The position numbers and the translations under genes were made by a program. The notes under the pieces were generated by a model. It was not told the DNA's origin and made no database searches. It saw only the letters and a list, made by a program, of their open reading frames with translations. 64,000 nt of DNA, from contig OZ018321.1 of the NCBI GenBank assembly GCA_963969495.1, positions 125,978,298 through 126,042,297 of the forward strand. The letters run 5' to 3'. Numbering within the stretch: the first letter of the stretch is position 1; each line of letters opens with the position of its first letter. Below are positions 36,166-48,854 of the stretch, one piece after another. The DNA is from Ceratothoa steindachneri (lineage: Eukaryota; Arthropoda; Malacostraca; Isopoda; Cymothoidae).

Positions 36166-37960
36166 CCGTGTGACCCCCATCTGCTACCCTTGCCAAAAGT
36201 ACCTGGCGATCTTGACCACCTTCATCTGGAGGTCGGCACGCGTCTTGGAGACAATAACATTCCTGAGGTATTTAAACTCCAGTAGAGTCAATAGACCTAA
36301 ATCTTGTATATTGAAGTGCGTAGCGAATTTATCCAATTTTAGAGGGGGAAGCTAATTAAAGTAATTATTGTGTATTATAATATTCGGAGTATTTCTGTCG
36401 TTAATGGTTTGTTTTTGTCTATTAAATTGTTAAAGTTAAAAATATATGTTTATTTTTCGATTTCTTGTGCGTTTCTCTATATCCGTACGTGTTTCCTACG
36501 TCTCTTCTTTAAAATAACAACATTAGCACTCAGCATTCTTAGAACAAAGCCTACTTCATCAAAGAAGTATATCACGACCACAAAGAATACCACCACAAAA
36601 GTGGTTTGTGAGTAGAGAGATTAAAAAGGGGCATTCTCCTACATAAAAGTGGTATCAGGTGTGGAGTGATCGAACAGGGTATCCTACGACAACTGGTAAA
36701 ACGGGTACGAATGAATTCTCCTCAAATGCAGGACTCGAATTCAAGACACCACTGTTTGCCACTTAATAGGTTATGAAATGCTGGGGATGGCTTGGAGGTT
36801 CATGGTAGCTATGGGGTAGACATTCATACAAATGAATCGTTCCACTATCATTAGCAAATAGTCTTTGTACTGATAGCTTGAAAAAGTGCGCCTCCGATGG
36901 CCATTTTATTTTTTTAGGCCGTTCAGTAACAGGAACGAAGAGATGGTCAAGGCTAACGCGTATCGCCGTACTTTAGAGCGTTAGCACTGTATACAGGCGA
37001 TTGCAAGCGACGAATGTTCTAAAAAGATGAAACTCGATTCAAGCACCTTCTTAGAGTCTTTAATGATCTCATGACTAAAGTGATGCATGGCAGCTAACCA
37101 TACTCCCGAAAGCCTACAGGAATATACTTTCGTGTCTTTCCTATGGGGACTTCGCACTAAATCTGCAATGTTGGTGTCATCGCACAGCTCGCCTATTATT
37201 GCTAGGGAATTTACATCAGTAAAAATAACCGTAATTACTCAAATCCTAGGCGCGTTAGAACAGCGGCTAGTTGATTGTCTTACCACTTTATTTGGCGAAT
37301 ATTGGTGGTAAATTACATGATACAATCTGACTGGCGAAATCTGCTCTGGCTATGGAATACTGGGGAGGGCTTGGGAGTTCATGGTTGCTATAGGGACGAC
37401 TTTCATGAAAGTAAATCGTTTCACCATTGTTAACAAATATTCTTTGTACTGATAGTTTGAAAGTGCTCATGTGAGGTAGTCTAGGCAAAAAGTTTAAGGG
37501 GATACTAAATTGATTTTTTCTAACGTTTTACTACCTTAGATTATCATATATGGAATTAAAGCTCATTAAAAGCCCTTTTATTCCTACCTAAATCATAATA
37601 ACCTACGTCGCCGTTTTTGAAATACAGGGGGTTGTTTCAACCCCCCCCCCCTTAAAACCTGATATCATATAAATGGCTATAGAATTACTAAAATTTAAGC
37701 ATTCTAACTGAATTTCAGAGCAAATTATGCACATATGATTTAGTTATCATTTGAAATCAGTTATCTTTAGTTCCATTAAATTTGAGTTAATGGTGGACTA
37801 AAACATATATTTTTTGGACAAGGTCAACTATAGGTTTTGTTCTCAATTAGAAAAGGGGGTGTTAGGTAAATAGTAGTGGTGTTTTGAATTTTCCTGAATT
37901 TAGGTCAATCTATATTCGAATGATGCTAAGAATACAAACCAGTTCTCAGGCACCGATTTT
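36166..37960. other. Intergenic DNA with a spaced direct repeat of about 115 bp
   Basis: The segments 36,776-36,890 and 37,354-37,467 share GCTTG, GTTCATGGT, GCTAT, ATCGTT, CACxAT and TCTTTGTACTGATAG in the same order, about 578 bp apart. A 74-residue frame between them (37,087-37,311, TTG start) matches nothing. The rest, including a (C)10 run at 37,642, is unassigned. Confidence 0.6.
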
Positions 37961-37967
37961 TTAAGCA

Positions 37968-38307
37968 AATATTTAAAATCGTATGGTATAGTTTTGCGTT
38001 TTGTTCGCAAATGAACTTTAAAAATCTACTGAAAAATTCCACGAATGTATAAAGTTTGGCATTATCATAATTTTCACTATGTTCTAGTCATGTTTCTAAA
38101 ACAAAATATATACTATAAAAAATGGCATAAGATTTGCAAGAAAATGATTTAAAAAGCAATGGTGTAGTTTTTTTCACAAATTAACTTTAAATATCTAAGA
38201 AAAATTTTCCACGAATGTATACAATTTTGAATTATCTTAATTTTCACTATCTTTTAGTCGTGTTCCTAAAAAAATAATTATACCATAAAAAAAGTGCATA
38301 AAATCTG
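37968..38307 (+). repeat. 170-bp tandem duplication, two units
   Basis: CCACGAATGTATA occurs at 38,039 and 38,209. Both units continue ATTATCxTAATTTTCACTAT, then a CTAGTCATG or TTAGTCGTG block, and end in ATGGCATAAGATTTGC or GTGCATAAAATCTGC. Divergence is moderate. Confidence 0.75.
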
Positions 38308-39190
38308 CAATAAAATGATATACAATACCAAAAAAAGGTGAATTTTGAAAGAAAGAATTTAAAAAGTGACTAATGAACAAATGTCCTATCCTCTTAACCG
38401 AAAATCCACATGGGCTAGAAGTATATAGGCAGCCAAAAGAATTTTCCCATCGACGTGAAACCGTGACTGCGTCTTCCTTCCATGTAAGAGAGAGGTATCT
38501 TAAGGAGTCGCCATTGACGAGAACGTTTAAAGCGCCTAAAAGATGCGAACTGCGTGGAATGGAAAGACAGTAAAAGTTTATCATACCAAGGAATTAATTG
38601 CGTGTACGCACGCGGTTGTGCTAATTTAGTAATGACTTTAATTTTCATCGTCATTGTAGAAGATAGCATGCTTATAAATATTGGTGGCCCAGAAACTTTA
38701 TCTCCGTTATATTTAGGAGGGGGTTAATCCAGAATAAGACCCTTTTTACTCTCTCGAACGTGTCACTAAGATTTCATTTAAAAATACGAACACGAAGTTA
38801 AGCACTAGTAATACCAAATATATCAAACTTTGCTAGAAAGTTTGACTTGCTTATTTAAGACTTAATGTCATTTTAAACCATTGCTGCACGGAGCCCTTAA
38901 AGGTAGAATTTATCTGAGAGGAGAAATAGCTTGTGCCTCAAAACGTGAAACTCACCTTGCCGAGGCAGAGGTTAGCAGGAGCTAGGACGAGTATATCTCG
39001 TTACGAAAATCTGGTTCATAAGTGTTTTAGAAGGTAAGAGGACACAAACCAGCTGAGCCTTGTTCGGGAGGCACTGAAAGCCAAGCTCCTCTAACAACAA
39101 GGAGTAACAACAAGGAAAGAAGGTACCCTAGGAGACCTTACGGTCCATTCAAAGAGGGTACATTTGGACTAGCAATCGAGCGGGCACATG
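38308..39190. other. Downstream flank of the minus-strand CR1-like element
   Basis: The part up to about 38,900 may contain the 3' untranslated region of that LINE; the boundary is not visible. The frames at 38,237-38,669 overlap on both strands and have no motif. Confidence 0.35.
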
Positions 39191-39195
39191 GCTGC

Positions 39196-40200
39196 TCAAT
39201 TGTTTTGCGTCCCTAAACGGCCACTTTTCAAGACTTTGTCTAGTCTTGACTTGAACTGGTCAACAGATTCACTGTTGACAACTTCCACTGGAAGTGCGTT
39301 CCAAATACCGCAGATACTGTAAGTGAAAAAATTTCCACACAGATTGCGGTTGTAACGCTTCAGTTCAAGTTTGAAGCCGTGATTGCGCGTTCTGTTCTCA
39401 CTCAGTGTGAAAATATCCCGGTAGTCAACATTGTCGAACCCTCGAAGTATTTTGAAAACTTCGATGAGCTGACCACGCTGTCTACGGGTTTCCAGCGAGA
39501 ACAGATCTAATTCCCTTAGTCTATCCTCATAACTTTTATGTCGGATAGAGGGAATCAGCTTGGTTGCCCTGGCTTGTATGCGTTCCAATCTCGCGATGTC
39601 CTTTTGCAATGAAGGACTCCAAAATTGTACGGCATACTCCAGGTGCAGTCGGACAAGTGAGTTGTACAGGCACAGTACAATCTCCTGGTTCCGATAACCA
39701 AACTGGCGCTTAATATAGCCTAGCATCCTTTGGGCCTTTTTCTCCGCCTCAATGCACTGTTTCGAGAACTTGAGGTCACTAGTGATAGTAACACCCAAGT
39801 CCTTCTCAGTGTCACTCGATTCAAGAGCAGTACCCTTAAGGATATACTGAGATTGGGGGTTTCTGTGACCGATATGCATCACTTTGCATTTGCCCACGTT
39901 AAAAGGCATTTGCCACGTCTCCGACCACTCCCCAATCTTCCCAAGATCTTCCTGCAGGCAGGCAGTATTTCCATCCTTTGCAACGTTCATACCAAGCTTG
40001 GTATCGTCGGCAAATTTGGAAATCTTCGCAACCATGTCACCGTCCATTTCGTTGACGTAGATGATGAATAGTAGTGGTCCCAGGACAGAACCTTGAGGCA
40101 CCCCGCTAGTAACGGGCACCCACTCAGAGGACTGTCCATTTACCACCACCCGTTGCCGTCTGCCACTTAGCCAGTTCTCGATCCAACCGGCTCTAGGGTG
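39196..40200 (-). CDS. CR1-like LINE reverse transcriptase, C-terminal 330 residues, open frame
   Basis: This is the best preserved element protein in the window. The minus-strand frame is open from 40,221 down to the stop at 39,196, and similarity starts near AGWIENWLSGRRQRVVVNG (about 40,195). Then come SGVPQGSVLGPLLFIIYVNE, the catalytic FADDTK, WSETWQMPFNVGKCKVMHIG, EKDLGVTITSDLKFSKQCIE, SLVRLHLEYAVQFWSPSLQK, LERIQARATKLIPSIRHKSY and a C-terminal IWNALPVEVVNSESVDQFK, all expected for CR1-like (Jockey-superfamily) elements. The reverse transcriptase would copy LINE RNA at a nicked target. The endonuclease and first half of the polymerase are missing, so the copy is 5'-truncated and cannot act alone. 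No ATG belongs to it. It looks younger than the other CR1-like copies. Confidence 0.9.
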   Translation of the reverse strand, partial: HPRAGWIENWLSGRRQRVVVNGQSSEWVPVTSGVPQGSVLGPLLFIIYVNEMDGDMVAKISKFADDTKLGMNVAKDGNTACLQEDLGKIGEWSETWQMPFNVGKCKVMHIGHRNPQSQYILKGTALESSDTEKDLGVTITSDLKFSKQCIEAEKKAQRMLGYIKRQFGYRNQEIVLCLYNSLVRLHLEYAVQFWSPSLQKDIARLERIQARATKLIPSIRHKSYEDRLRELDLFSLETRRQRGQLIEVFKILRGFDNVDYRDIFTLSENRTRNHGFKLELKRYNRNLCGNFFTYSICGIWNALPVEVVNSESVDQFKSRLDKVLKSGRLGTQNN

Positions 40201-40221
40201 GTCGTCACTGGATGAAAGTGT

Positions 40222-43200
40222 TTAAAGAGTTAAATATGGACATAATTGCACGCACCAGCTTCAGCGAGCTCCTACTGGTTAGCAGCTAACAGAGACGCTG
40301 GCAAATGTGTGTGGTATTGGACTCGATCGACACCTACTTAAGTGACTCTTATGGTTCAGTAGCTGAAGTGTGTATAAAAAGATCACGCAAGATCACTGTA
40401 GCTAAGGAAAGTTAAAAAAAATCATTAGCGCGTATTTCAATCTATTTGTACATCTCGGTAGATCTCAAAGTGGACATTGGCTGCCGGATTCAAAGTTAGG
40501 GGTCACTCTCCTATTACAGCTACAAGGAAATGTTTACTCCTTCGATGGGGACGGCAGCAAAACTTTGTGTTAACTTGATCGCATGCAATTAGAATCGTTT
40601 CTCGTAACGGGTGGTGAACTAAGTTTGGTAGGTAAGATCAATCTTTTCTTCAAGCAACCACCAAAGAAAGAATATGCCTTGCTAAAAAATGGTAAACCAT
40701 GGCAGCAATCATTAAACGCCAATTTATTGGGGTCCAAACACCTAGCACCGAGTTGTTGGTTTCAGGCTCCCCTTGCTTTGTTCGATTTCACTTCGAAACC
40801 AAATAGGGTATTGACTGACTGTATCGCGCATAATTTTGTGAGGTATAAGGAGAAATCTATAAAGAATGTGCTGAAGATAGAAACAAGTGAAAATGTTTTG
40901 TAGAACCGGAGTCCAGAGGAAGAGGCAAACCATCCCACCCTCCCCTCTTGTCCTGAGCATGGATGAATGGACAAATGTCAGTAGCCTCCCAGCCATGGTA
41001 ATCAGCCGCTGGTCTAGTAAATATGTGAGAATAGGCTTGTAAAGTAGGTGAAGAATAAAGGTTGAAATAGAAATGTCTATATAGAAATAAAGATCAAGTA
41101 AACTTAAAGCTAGTTTGGGAAAGCCAGTGGCACTGGGCCCGAAATTGGGTGGAACACTTTTTGACGTTACATGTGTAACAGTCTAGAGGGGCTAAGTCTT
41201 TTGCAAGGATGGATTTCGCTAGAGCTATATTATCTTAGAGAGAAAATGAAACTCTGGATACAGAAAGTAATTGTTGATAGTAATTTGCTAGAGCAAACGT
41301 AAAAGCGGAAACGTGTAAAATGAAAATAATTATTTAGAAAAATTAGATTTATTTAAAGAATGATTAAATTACTGCACTGAATGAACAAAGTGTCAGTGTA
41401 TAAGCACTAAAGGTGTTTTAAGCGTGGTGGCCTTGGATTGGCAGCGAGTCAATTTAGAAGAGAGAGCCAATACATCTGGATGGGATTTATTGGTTGGAAG
41501 CTGCACCTTGGTGCCTTTGATGAAAAAGCGTGGTAGACGCAGTATTGACCCCTTTTCCCTTTTCCCTTTCCCCAAAACCCAGACTGCAGTGAAAAAAATT
41601 AAAAAAATATATATATATATATAAAGTTGCTGAGTATCTTACTTTCCTGGGCATTCTGCGTTATTAGCGATAGAAGTAAACCATGCTAATAAATGAGGTT
41701 CAATCTTCATACGACTAATCAGGAACTTTCAAGCAACCACACTAAAATCTTCACTCAACATCATCATACACTCCAACCCAAGAGATGTTTCGAACAACAA
41801 CTCCACTTAAGCCATAATACAAGGTTAGTCTTGCGTTTCGTGTGGTGCACATCTTAATTCTTGGATCATCGCTCGTTATTGCTTTGAGAAACGGAACAAA
41901 TACGTACACTTACCAACCTACACGCGTATGTTGCAAGGCCACAATTATGTCAAGCTCTCATCAAATTCTTCAGACACTGTAATTCCACCCAGCCAGAATC
42001 TTGGAGATCCTGAATCTGAGTTTCACTACTTTCCCGTTAAGTTTACCAACTTCAGAGAATCACACTCCTCTCCTGTGGGAAAGAGCTACGACCCCACTCT
42101 GAACTACCTAACCATCTTCAACAGTGAAAGGTAACTCTGATGATGATGAGAAGATTCGCCTCAGCCGCAAACACGACGGACTAATGAAAGCTCTCGGGGA
42201 ACTCGCTCGGGAAGTCAGGTGTGATAAAATCACGACTCATCAAGATTCTCATTTCCGCTGCCATACTTGACTCTCGAGGATCTCTTGTAAAGGCAACAAC
42301 TTTGCCCTAGTCGCGAGTTCTCTCCTTAGATATTACTGCTAATATTGCACTGTACAGCATCAATCAGAGAAAATCTTTTCTTCCCGGCAAGACACGATCT
42401 CGAGGAAACAGTCAACCTGAATCTCCAGCCGTTATGAGGGCAGTGCAGGATAGGCAACCTTACCATTTCGTCAAGACCACTTGACAGTAAATCGATAGCC
42501 ACCATCATTACAATGTCACCATCTAACATGAGATTGTAACATGGTAGCCAATTCGTATTTATTGAAAAAAAACCTTTCTCCCTCGCTCTCTCACTCTAGC
42601 CCACCGAATTTTCCCTTGGTTATTTCTACTTGCAGATGACATTCCCCCTAAAATAATGACCAATATTTATAAAGATTTTCTCACTTAATATTTATTTATA
42701 AAGAGTTGCTCTCAAAGACATCGTGGCCACATGCCTTATTTACGATACCTGCAATTTCCATGTTAAGGAACCAGACTTACCATGTTCCACATTCAATATT
42801 TTCTATCTAAGCCCCACTACTCACGCCAAATACACAAGAGTATTCACATTTTCCACTACTAAACCGCTTCCTTGTGTGTGAGCGGAGGTAAGTAGTTAGA
42901 CACAGCTAAACAGTATTTGCAAACAAGTGGTCTGCCTGCAGATTAACATCCAACTCTCTTGCCACCAAAGAAAAAATACGAAGAAGGAAATAAATGGTAT
43001 TATTAATCAATCTCTATCTCTATGGGCATCACTCTAGCACCTGGTTTCAAAGAGAGAAGTTATCTACAGACCGTTTTGTGACTTCTGCGCTTTATATAGA
43101 GTCACGAAGTTTGAGTTATCCGGTTCCTTTTGTATTTTTACTCTAAAGCCCTATTTGTGGGTAAAAACTTCTTTTCCATCTTTAATCTTCTAATTGGTTT

Positions 43201-43860
43201 TCTTCAAATCCAGTAGAATAATCGAGCATTAGGAAGACTGTAGACTGCTCACCATTTGGCTCTTATAAATGCCTTTTCATGCCATTTAGTCACAGATCGC
43301 CATCCCAAAATGTTTCGTGCTTTTTCTAAAAGAAGCTCTTTATGACTTTTGCTTTGTCTATACTCCTTCATTTACAACATTCTGATACCTCATTATCCCG
43401 TGACAAACCTTTATTTTTTACTTAAAACATATCAAAGATGCTCCCAACATCGTAAAGCCCACAATGACCTCCTCATGATTACACAGAAACGAACCAATTT
43501 CCATCTAAACTGATCTTAAATTGCGAACGATGTTTTGATGCCCCAAAACGTGATCACTAACTCTATAAAGGTATACCTAAAATTTGCTTTCTTTCCTATT
43601 AGGATTCTAGTAAATACAAACACAGATGTACCTGAATTGTTTAAAGAATAAGTTTTTAACCTCTTACTTGAATTACTATCTCAGTCTTCAGAGCGGTAAT
43701 CCATCTTGGAAGCAAACACTTTTGGGGGATTCCATGCGAAAATATATCAAATTATTGTTTGTGCTTACATATTATGCCAGTAAACATGCATAACATATTA
43801 ACAAAGCTACCTAAATAGAAATTATACAATACCAATGCTCGTTTTTATATCATTCGCATG
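40222..43860. other. Long stretch without a recognised gene
   Basis: Frames such as 40,583-40,903, 40,742-40,996, 41,928-42,134 and 42,326-42,529 lack motifs and mostly lack ATG starts. A short (TA)n sits at 41,607-41,623. About 60 bases at 41,338-41,398 (ATTTATTTAAAGAATGATTA) resemble 32,930-32,990, suggesting an unnamed dispersed repeat. Confidence 0.4.
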
Positions 43861-43869
43861 GAAATTTCA

Positions 43870-44215
43870 GGTAATGACCCCCAATTTCATGGCATTAGCT
43901 CTATCCTATCTATTATCGATAGATTGACACATTTGGTGGAAGCTATACCTATCAGAATTCTTTCTGAGGTTGAATATATACAGGTGATTTCGCATGGATG
44001 GATTTCTTGCTTTGGCGCGCATAAAAACATAATTTCTAAAAATAGTAGCAACTTTTGGTTCATAACCATTTAACATCTCTTCACTTCCCGATATAATGCG
44101 CATGGAATGTGATCGTAGGGTGATTCTATGGAATTTAAAATAGATCCTTGCTTTCTGGTTACACTCAAAAACGATGCTATGGTTGATACTTGTTCTCTCC
44201 ACCCAGTTAAGTTTG
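43870..44215 (+). pseudogene. Ty3/gypsy-type integrase fragment, decayed
   Basis: The plus-strand frame reads SSILSIIDRLTHLVEAIPIR, then HGWISCFGAHKNIISKNSSN, then a stop, then RYNAHGM. This order follows the integrase core of Ty3/gypsy retrotransposons: the TxIDRxTRxxEAIP block, the GWxxRFG block and the start of the D-x-G-x-x-F region, then the YHPxxNGMVER-like block. The Asp of the middle block has become Asn or Lys and there is a stop, so it is inactive. No LTRs were found around it. The candidate LTR at 50.3 kb need not be related. Confidence 0.65.
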
Positions 44216-45980
44216 TTTATTTTTCCTGGACGATGTTCTGCTTTTCCGATTAACTATCATCTATTAACGATGTCATAAAAAACTCAAATAATTAGTAAAG
44301 CTCAAATTGTGAGTTACAAACCATAGTGGGTCACTCACTAAACAATCATTTTCAAAAGCTTGGAATAAGAAAGTAGATTGGAAGTATTCAGAACATATTT
44401 GTGCGAAGGATAAAATTAATTAAGCATTCTGATTTAAACCCATTTCTAAGTGCTGAGCTAAATGTCAAGCGTCGAAGGAGCTGAGAGAGGTGACTAGCTG
44501 TTATGGATACATCATCTAGTTTAATAAGCATTAGGGGGGTATGGTCTCTTCTGTCAACCGCTAGCAAGGGTAAAACGGCCGAAATTTAAAAAGAACTTAT
44601 CTTTAAGCCAAGTCAATCAAAGGTCAAAATAATGTTAGCACCAGAGTCAAGTTTGCTGGTGTGCCTTTAACGGTCTCGAGACAGGTGGTAGCGACACGAG
44701 CCTTCTCAGTTCTATGATAGATAGCGCTTACGACCTCAGACTAGTGCATTTAACAAAAGAGTGTCTCACCCTTCCTGGTGGAGCCAGTAATTTTGACAGA
44801 ATGTTTCAGGGTTGCGATCTATCAAATGACAGTATCTCTCGCGGATGTTCCAGAAACCCTTTCACAATAGCTATCTAATAATTATATGTGTTTTTGTACA
44901 TATAATTCAAAATATTTTTGAATTGTGGATTCCGAATCAGTTTTCTAATTTATGGTCTGTTAAACATGCCAGCTAGTATTTATTCATAACTGCGGCCTTG
45001 AACTTTATGTACTGAAAACCTTCACCTTCTTTGTTGAGTACTTTAACATACTATTTCATTAGACCCGTCTTGGTGTGGATAAGAGGTAAGATAATTGTAT
45101 CATAATCTCTTAGGGGTTTAGTTATCTTTATTTTGCCGACATTTAATCATGTTTTCATCGGCCAAATCTTCTGCGACCAGTGCTTGTCCTTAGGTCTATA
45201 GTCCCACAGACAGAAAAACATTGTTATTTTAGGTATCCTTCTTATTGAGCGGGTAAAAATTTAACCATTCTATGAACCCTACAAATCACCGAGTTGTGTT
45301 CATCATAAGTGGTTAACTCGAAAACACTTTGTTTATATTCTTCTTTATAGACAGAATGACCAATTGGAACTGAACCATATGAATTTCCATTGGGAAATAA
45401 GATAGTTGATTGAGGCATCCCTTTGAACTGTCTAGTTCTTTGTTGCCGTGGAGCTACCCACCTTGATAGGAGATCTTGTGATAGATGCTGCATATATACT
45501 TCCGAGACGCACGTACAGGGACATCAATATCCTCTACACCTTATTAAGACACGCCAGATTAGCATTCTTAGGAGGAGATGTTAAAGTTAGATGTCAGGCA
45601 GTTGGCTATGGTAATACGAATGTGAGAGTTTGGAACTTTGAAATTATTATGAGTGGAAGTATAACCAAAGAAAAAGAAAATTACTCATCAACCAACTGGA
45701 GGAGCTTCAGGCTACTTATTCCTCAGTCGGCATATCGACCAAGATCTAGAAGGAGAAAATAACTTATATCTATAGGGACAGGGATCTCTGCAATCTTTGG
45801 TTAAATACCTCATTTATTATTCTGTTTATGAATTGGTTAGCCAAATCAAAGTGAAACTAACTGATCACAAAAAGGTTTCCTAGAAAATCGAATTCCAAGT
45901 GTATACAAAACTTTATAGGGGAAAGTATGTTAAATGAGTTATTAGATTATTAACATGGGAAGGGATAATAGAGAATTTTG
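44216..45980. other. Unassigned, with two opposed motif-free frames
   Basis: A minus-strand 83-residue frame (45,242-45,493, ending MVKFLPAQ) and a plus-strand 104-residue frame (45,448-45,762) show protein-like composition but no family I recognise. Either could be an exon or a worn transposon piece. Confidence 0.3.
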
Positions 45981-45984
45981 CTAT

Positions 45985-46950
45985 GAAAATGATGAACATT
46001 GGTTAGATACAGTACAGGATCAGAAGGACTTAGAAGTAGTAGTAGAGAGGTCACTGAGGCAGTGAATTGAGCCAAAAAGAGCAAATAGGAAGTAGGATTA
46101 ATTAAGAGGAATGTTAGTTACAAAAGTGAGAGGATTATGCTTAAAATCTATAGTTAATATGTTAAAACCATATTTAGAGTAATGTATACAGGCATGGTTC
46201 TCACACTTTAGAAATGATATCGACCTGCTAGAGTCAATTCAAAGGAGGCAAACAAAGATGTTACTTCCCCTAAATAAACTTGAAAATGTTAACAGGTTGA
46301 GGTGATAAATATGTTCTTATTTAAAAAGTAGGTATGAAGAGTATTTCTCAGCAACTAGAAAGAAAGAGTTCAATAAATAATTTGCACCATGGGTTTAAAA
46401 GCTCAATATAATTGAGCTTTACAAAATTTGTTCTGTGATGGATAGGTTGGATTTTACCAAGTTCTTGGGGTTGAAAGCAATGGTTGTCACCGCTCTATAA
46501 TTAAGAAAATAGAGGTGTAGGTCGGATGTGAGAAAGTATTTTTCGCTAACAGAGTGGTAGGTTACTGGAATGGTTTACCACAGGAGATAATAACCAGACC
46601 AATTTTAAATATTTTCAAGCGCAGGTTAGATGAATATATTTATAGGGTAGATTATCATGTCATTTAAGTTATATTGTAGCAATTTACCATTTTTAGGTGA
46701 TCGTTGGAACCCATTCCTGTAGATGCCAATTGTGGAGGGGGAGGAGAGATTCTTCTGTATAAATTATATATATATTATGATATTGTGTATTGTAGCAGCA
46801 TGATTTACTTTTCGACAAACCATGATGGTGATGCCTATTTGGGTATTTCAGACACATTGTTGTAGATGCTTTTATGGTAGGGGTGTTGATTCAGCTGACC
46901 GATGATAGGCCCTTGCGGCCTTTGTTATCGGTTTAAATTATCTTATATTT
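45985..46950 (+). pseudogene. CR1-like LINE 3' half, decayed, plus strand
   Basis: In shifting plus-strand frames: DTVQDQKDLEVVVERSL, LKPYLE then CIQAWFSHFRNDIDLLESIQ, RRQTKMLLPLNKLENVN, then a C-terminus VGYWNGLPQEIITRPILNIF and KRRLDEYI at about 46,560-46,645. The order matches the end of a CR1-like reverse transcriptase. The tail after it has a GGCCCTTGCGGCC block near 46,908 and T/A-rich sequence, probably the 3' untranslated region. The wording is close to the minus-strand fragment at 55.1-55.4 kb and differs from the 39-kb copy, so at least two CR1 subfamilies are present. Confidence 0.8.
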
Positions 46951-47095
46951 TATGCTATGTAATAACGAATGGCCGAACAAGAAATAAGGAAATACACGAG
47001 GAAAAATATAATTTATAATACACACGAGCATGAACTATAATCGCATTTGGCTAATAATATTCAAGAGAATATTAACGAAATAACGTCAATTAAAC

Positions 47096-48854
47096 CTAAC
47101 TATAATTGCTACACAGTTGATTTGGAAATAGAGACAAACATTTTTTAGAAAACAAAATGAGAGCTTGATCGTAGATGACTATGTAACGCTGTCTTTGAAC
47201 CTCCAAATGATGCGAACACGAGTAAGCATTAAATTTGATCATAATCGAGCACCACGTCATCATCCTCGTCAGGAGGCACGACATTGTGCTTGACTGTGCC
47301 AGCATGGAGGCCCTGAAAAAAGCCTTTCTTGTCATCTGCCATGAGGCATAACAAGCTTACAAGGTCACTGAGCTTCTATACACCGGGGTTTATGGGGGGC
47401 ATCGTACATAGTAGGTCCTCAAGGACCTCAAGGAGGTTGTTGTTGTCGATTGCGTAGTCAGACTTAATGACGTAACCTTCTCTATAATTTAGGTGAAAGA
47501 GCAGCTTTCGTGCATTCTCGAATGTTGACCCTGGTGCCTGACGTTTGGTGATGTGGCCCTCCATGACGCCAATGTTAAGGAACATGGATTGGGTCATGAG
47601 CAACACTTTGTACACAGCTGACACGGATGTTTTAAAGTGGAAAACATCGTCATCTGGCGTTTATAAGTTTGGCACACGCCTAAGATGCTGCTTAATCTTG
47701 CTAAATGCACGATCACAGGCCATGTAACTATTGTCTGGGATCAAGTAAACATGGTCAATAAAGAACAGTTTCCTTGCATGGAGTAGTCGCAGGTAGTACA
47801 GGACTAGGTTAATGTTCTTGTTTTGGCCAGCGCAGTTATCTGAGAAGACCATCAGATGTGTGAAGTCGTTCTTACCGAGTTATTCTTCCACATGGTGTTT
47901 GATACAGCTGGTCAACACAGCTGAAGGTCAATACAGATGGCACGAATCTCTGAGTTGACATCAGTTACCATCTTCTTCATTAGTTCCTGTGTCTGTTGTG
48001 CCAACTGCTGGTGTTCTTCTTCACGAGGTCATCAACAGTAGCCTGGTCCCCATCTGCATTCTTGACTGATGTGTCGAATTTATCACAAGTGATGCAGGTA
48101 TCTATACGTGGTGGCTCGATGGAGATGTTAAATTCCTTGGTGGACACAACACTGTAGTAATGCAAAGAGACCTTTTCTTCACCCGGATAGGGGATCATAA
48201 AGCCACTTTAAGTATAACACATAAAGCTTCTCTATTGTAAGATACGACTCCATTTACTTTCTTTCAGGAGCGTTCACCCTGCTATAGTGGGACAACAAGG
48301 CAGGTAGCAGGTTAATGTGCTCCCTCACACGAAGAGCTTTGTCCCCGACTATTTGTTTTGCTGGTGTGTGGCGTCCTCGCTGGTCAGCAATAAGAGTACC
48401 GATGCTTGTCACCTTACGCAATGCTGTCCTCAGCCATGTGGTGTCAATGGCGTGCTTAGCCATGAACTCGAGCTTGCACACCTTAGTTTTATTATTGTAC
48501 ATTACAAAATACTCGCGAGTATTGCTTCGTTTGATGTGTTCCTCCTTGGTACGCTTACGTTTTACAGGAATCACTTTCACCATTTTTTGAATGTACGCAT
48601 TCTAAGAATCATACGACCTCATTGCCCTAAATTCACTAAAAATTTCTGTACACCTGCCTGCGTAACCTTTTAGAAACACCCATCACGACCAGGATTACCA
48701 ACAGTACGTGATGGCATGTTTTGTAACTTACGTACGCATGGCCAAGATTACGATTTTTCTCTGCCACATGGCTACCCCACTCTTCGACTTTTCGATGCCT
48801 TTTTCTACCTCTGCTCGTGTTTAATTCACTTTCACTCTCACTTGGCCATTGCAC
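47096..48854 (-). pseudogene. Decayed gene of the SDNCAGQNKN (possibly DUF7869-type) family
   Basis: On the minus strand, successive frames share one order. Ser/Glu- and Arg-rich start (SESESELNTSRGRKR). Then KVCKLEFMAKHAIDTTWLRT and QRGRHTPAKQ. Then REHINLLPALLSHYSRVNAP. Then PPRIDTCITCDKFDT with its CxxC pair. Then VFSDNCAGQNKNINLV (about 47,800-47,850), PDNSYMACDRAFSKIKQH (about 47,680-47,735), and a tail with ADDKKGFFQGL. Many uncharacterised invertebrate proteins share this order, including an SD(N/S)CxGQNKN block and a later DR block that could belong to a transposase-like nuclease fold. That function is inference, as is the DUF number. Frameshifts and stops separate the parts, so it is broken. 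Introns instead of lesions cannot be excluded at every gap. Confidence 0.6.

Noticed and set aside
39730..40071. 113-residue plus-strand frame
   Set aside because: Antisense shadow of the CR1-like reverse transcriptase.
48315..48673. Plus-strand frames of 91 and 118 residues
   Set aside because: Antisense shadows of the SDNCAGQNKN-family pseudogene.
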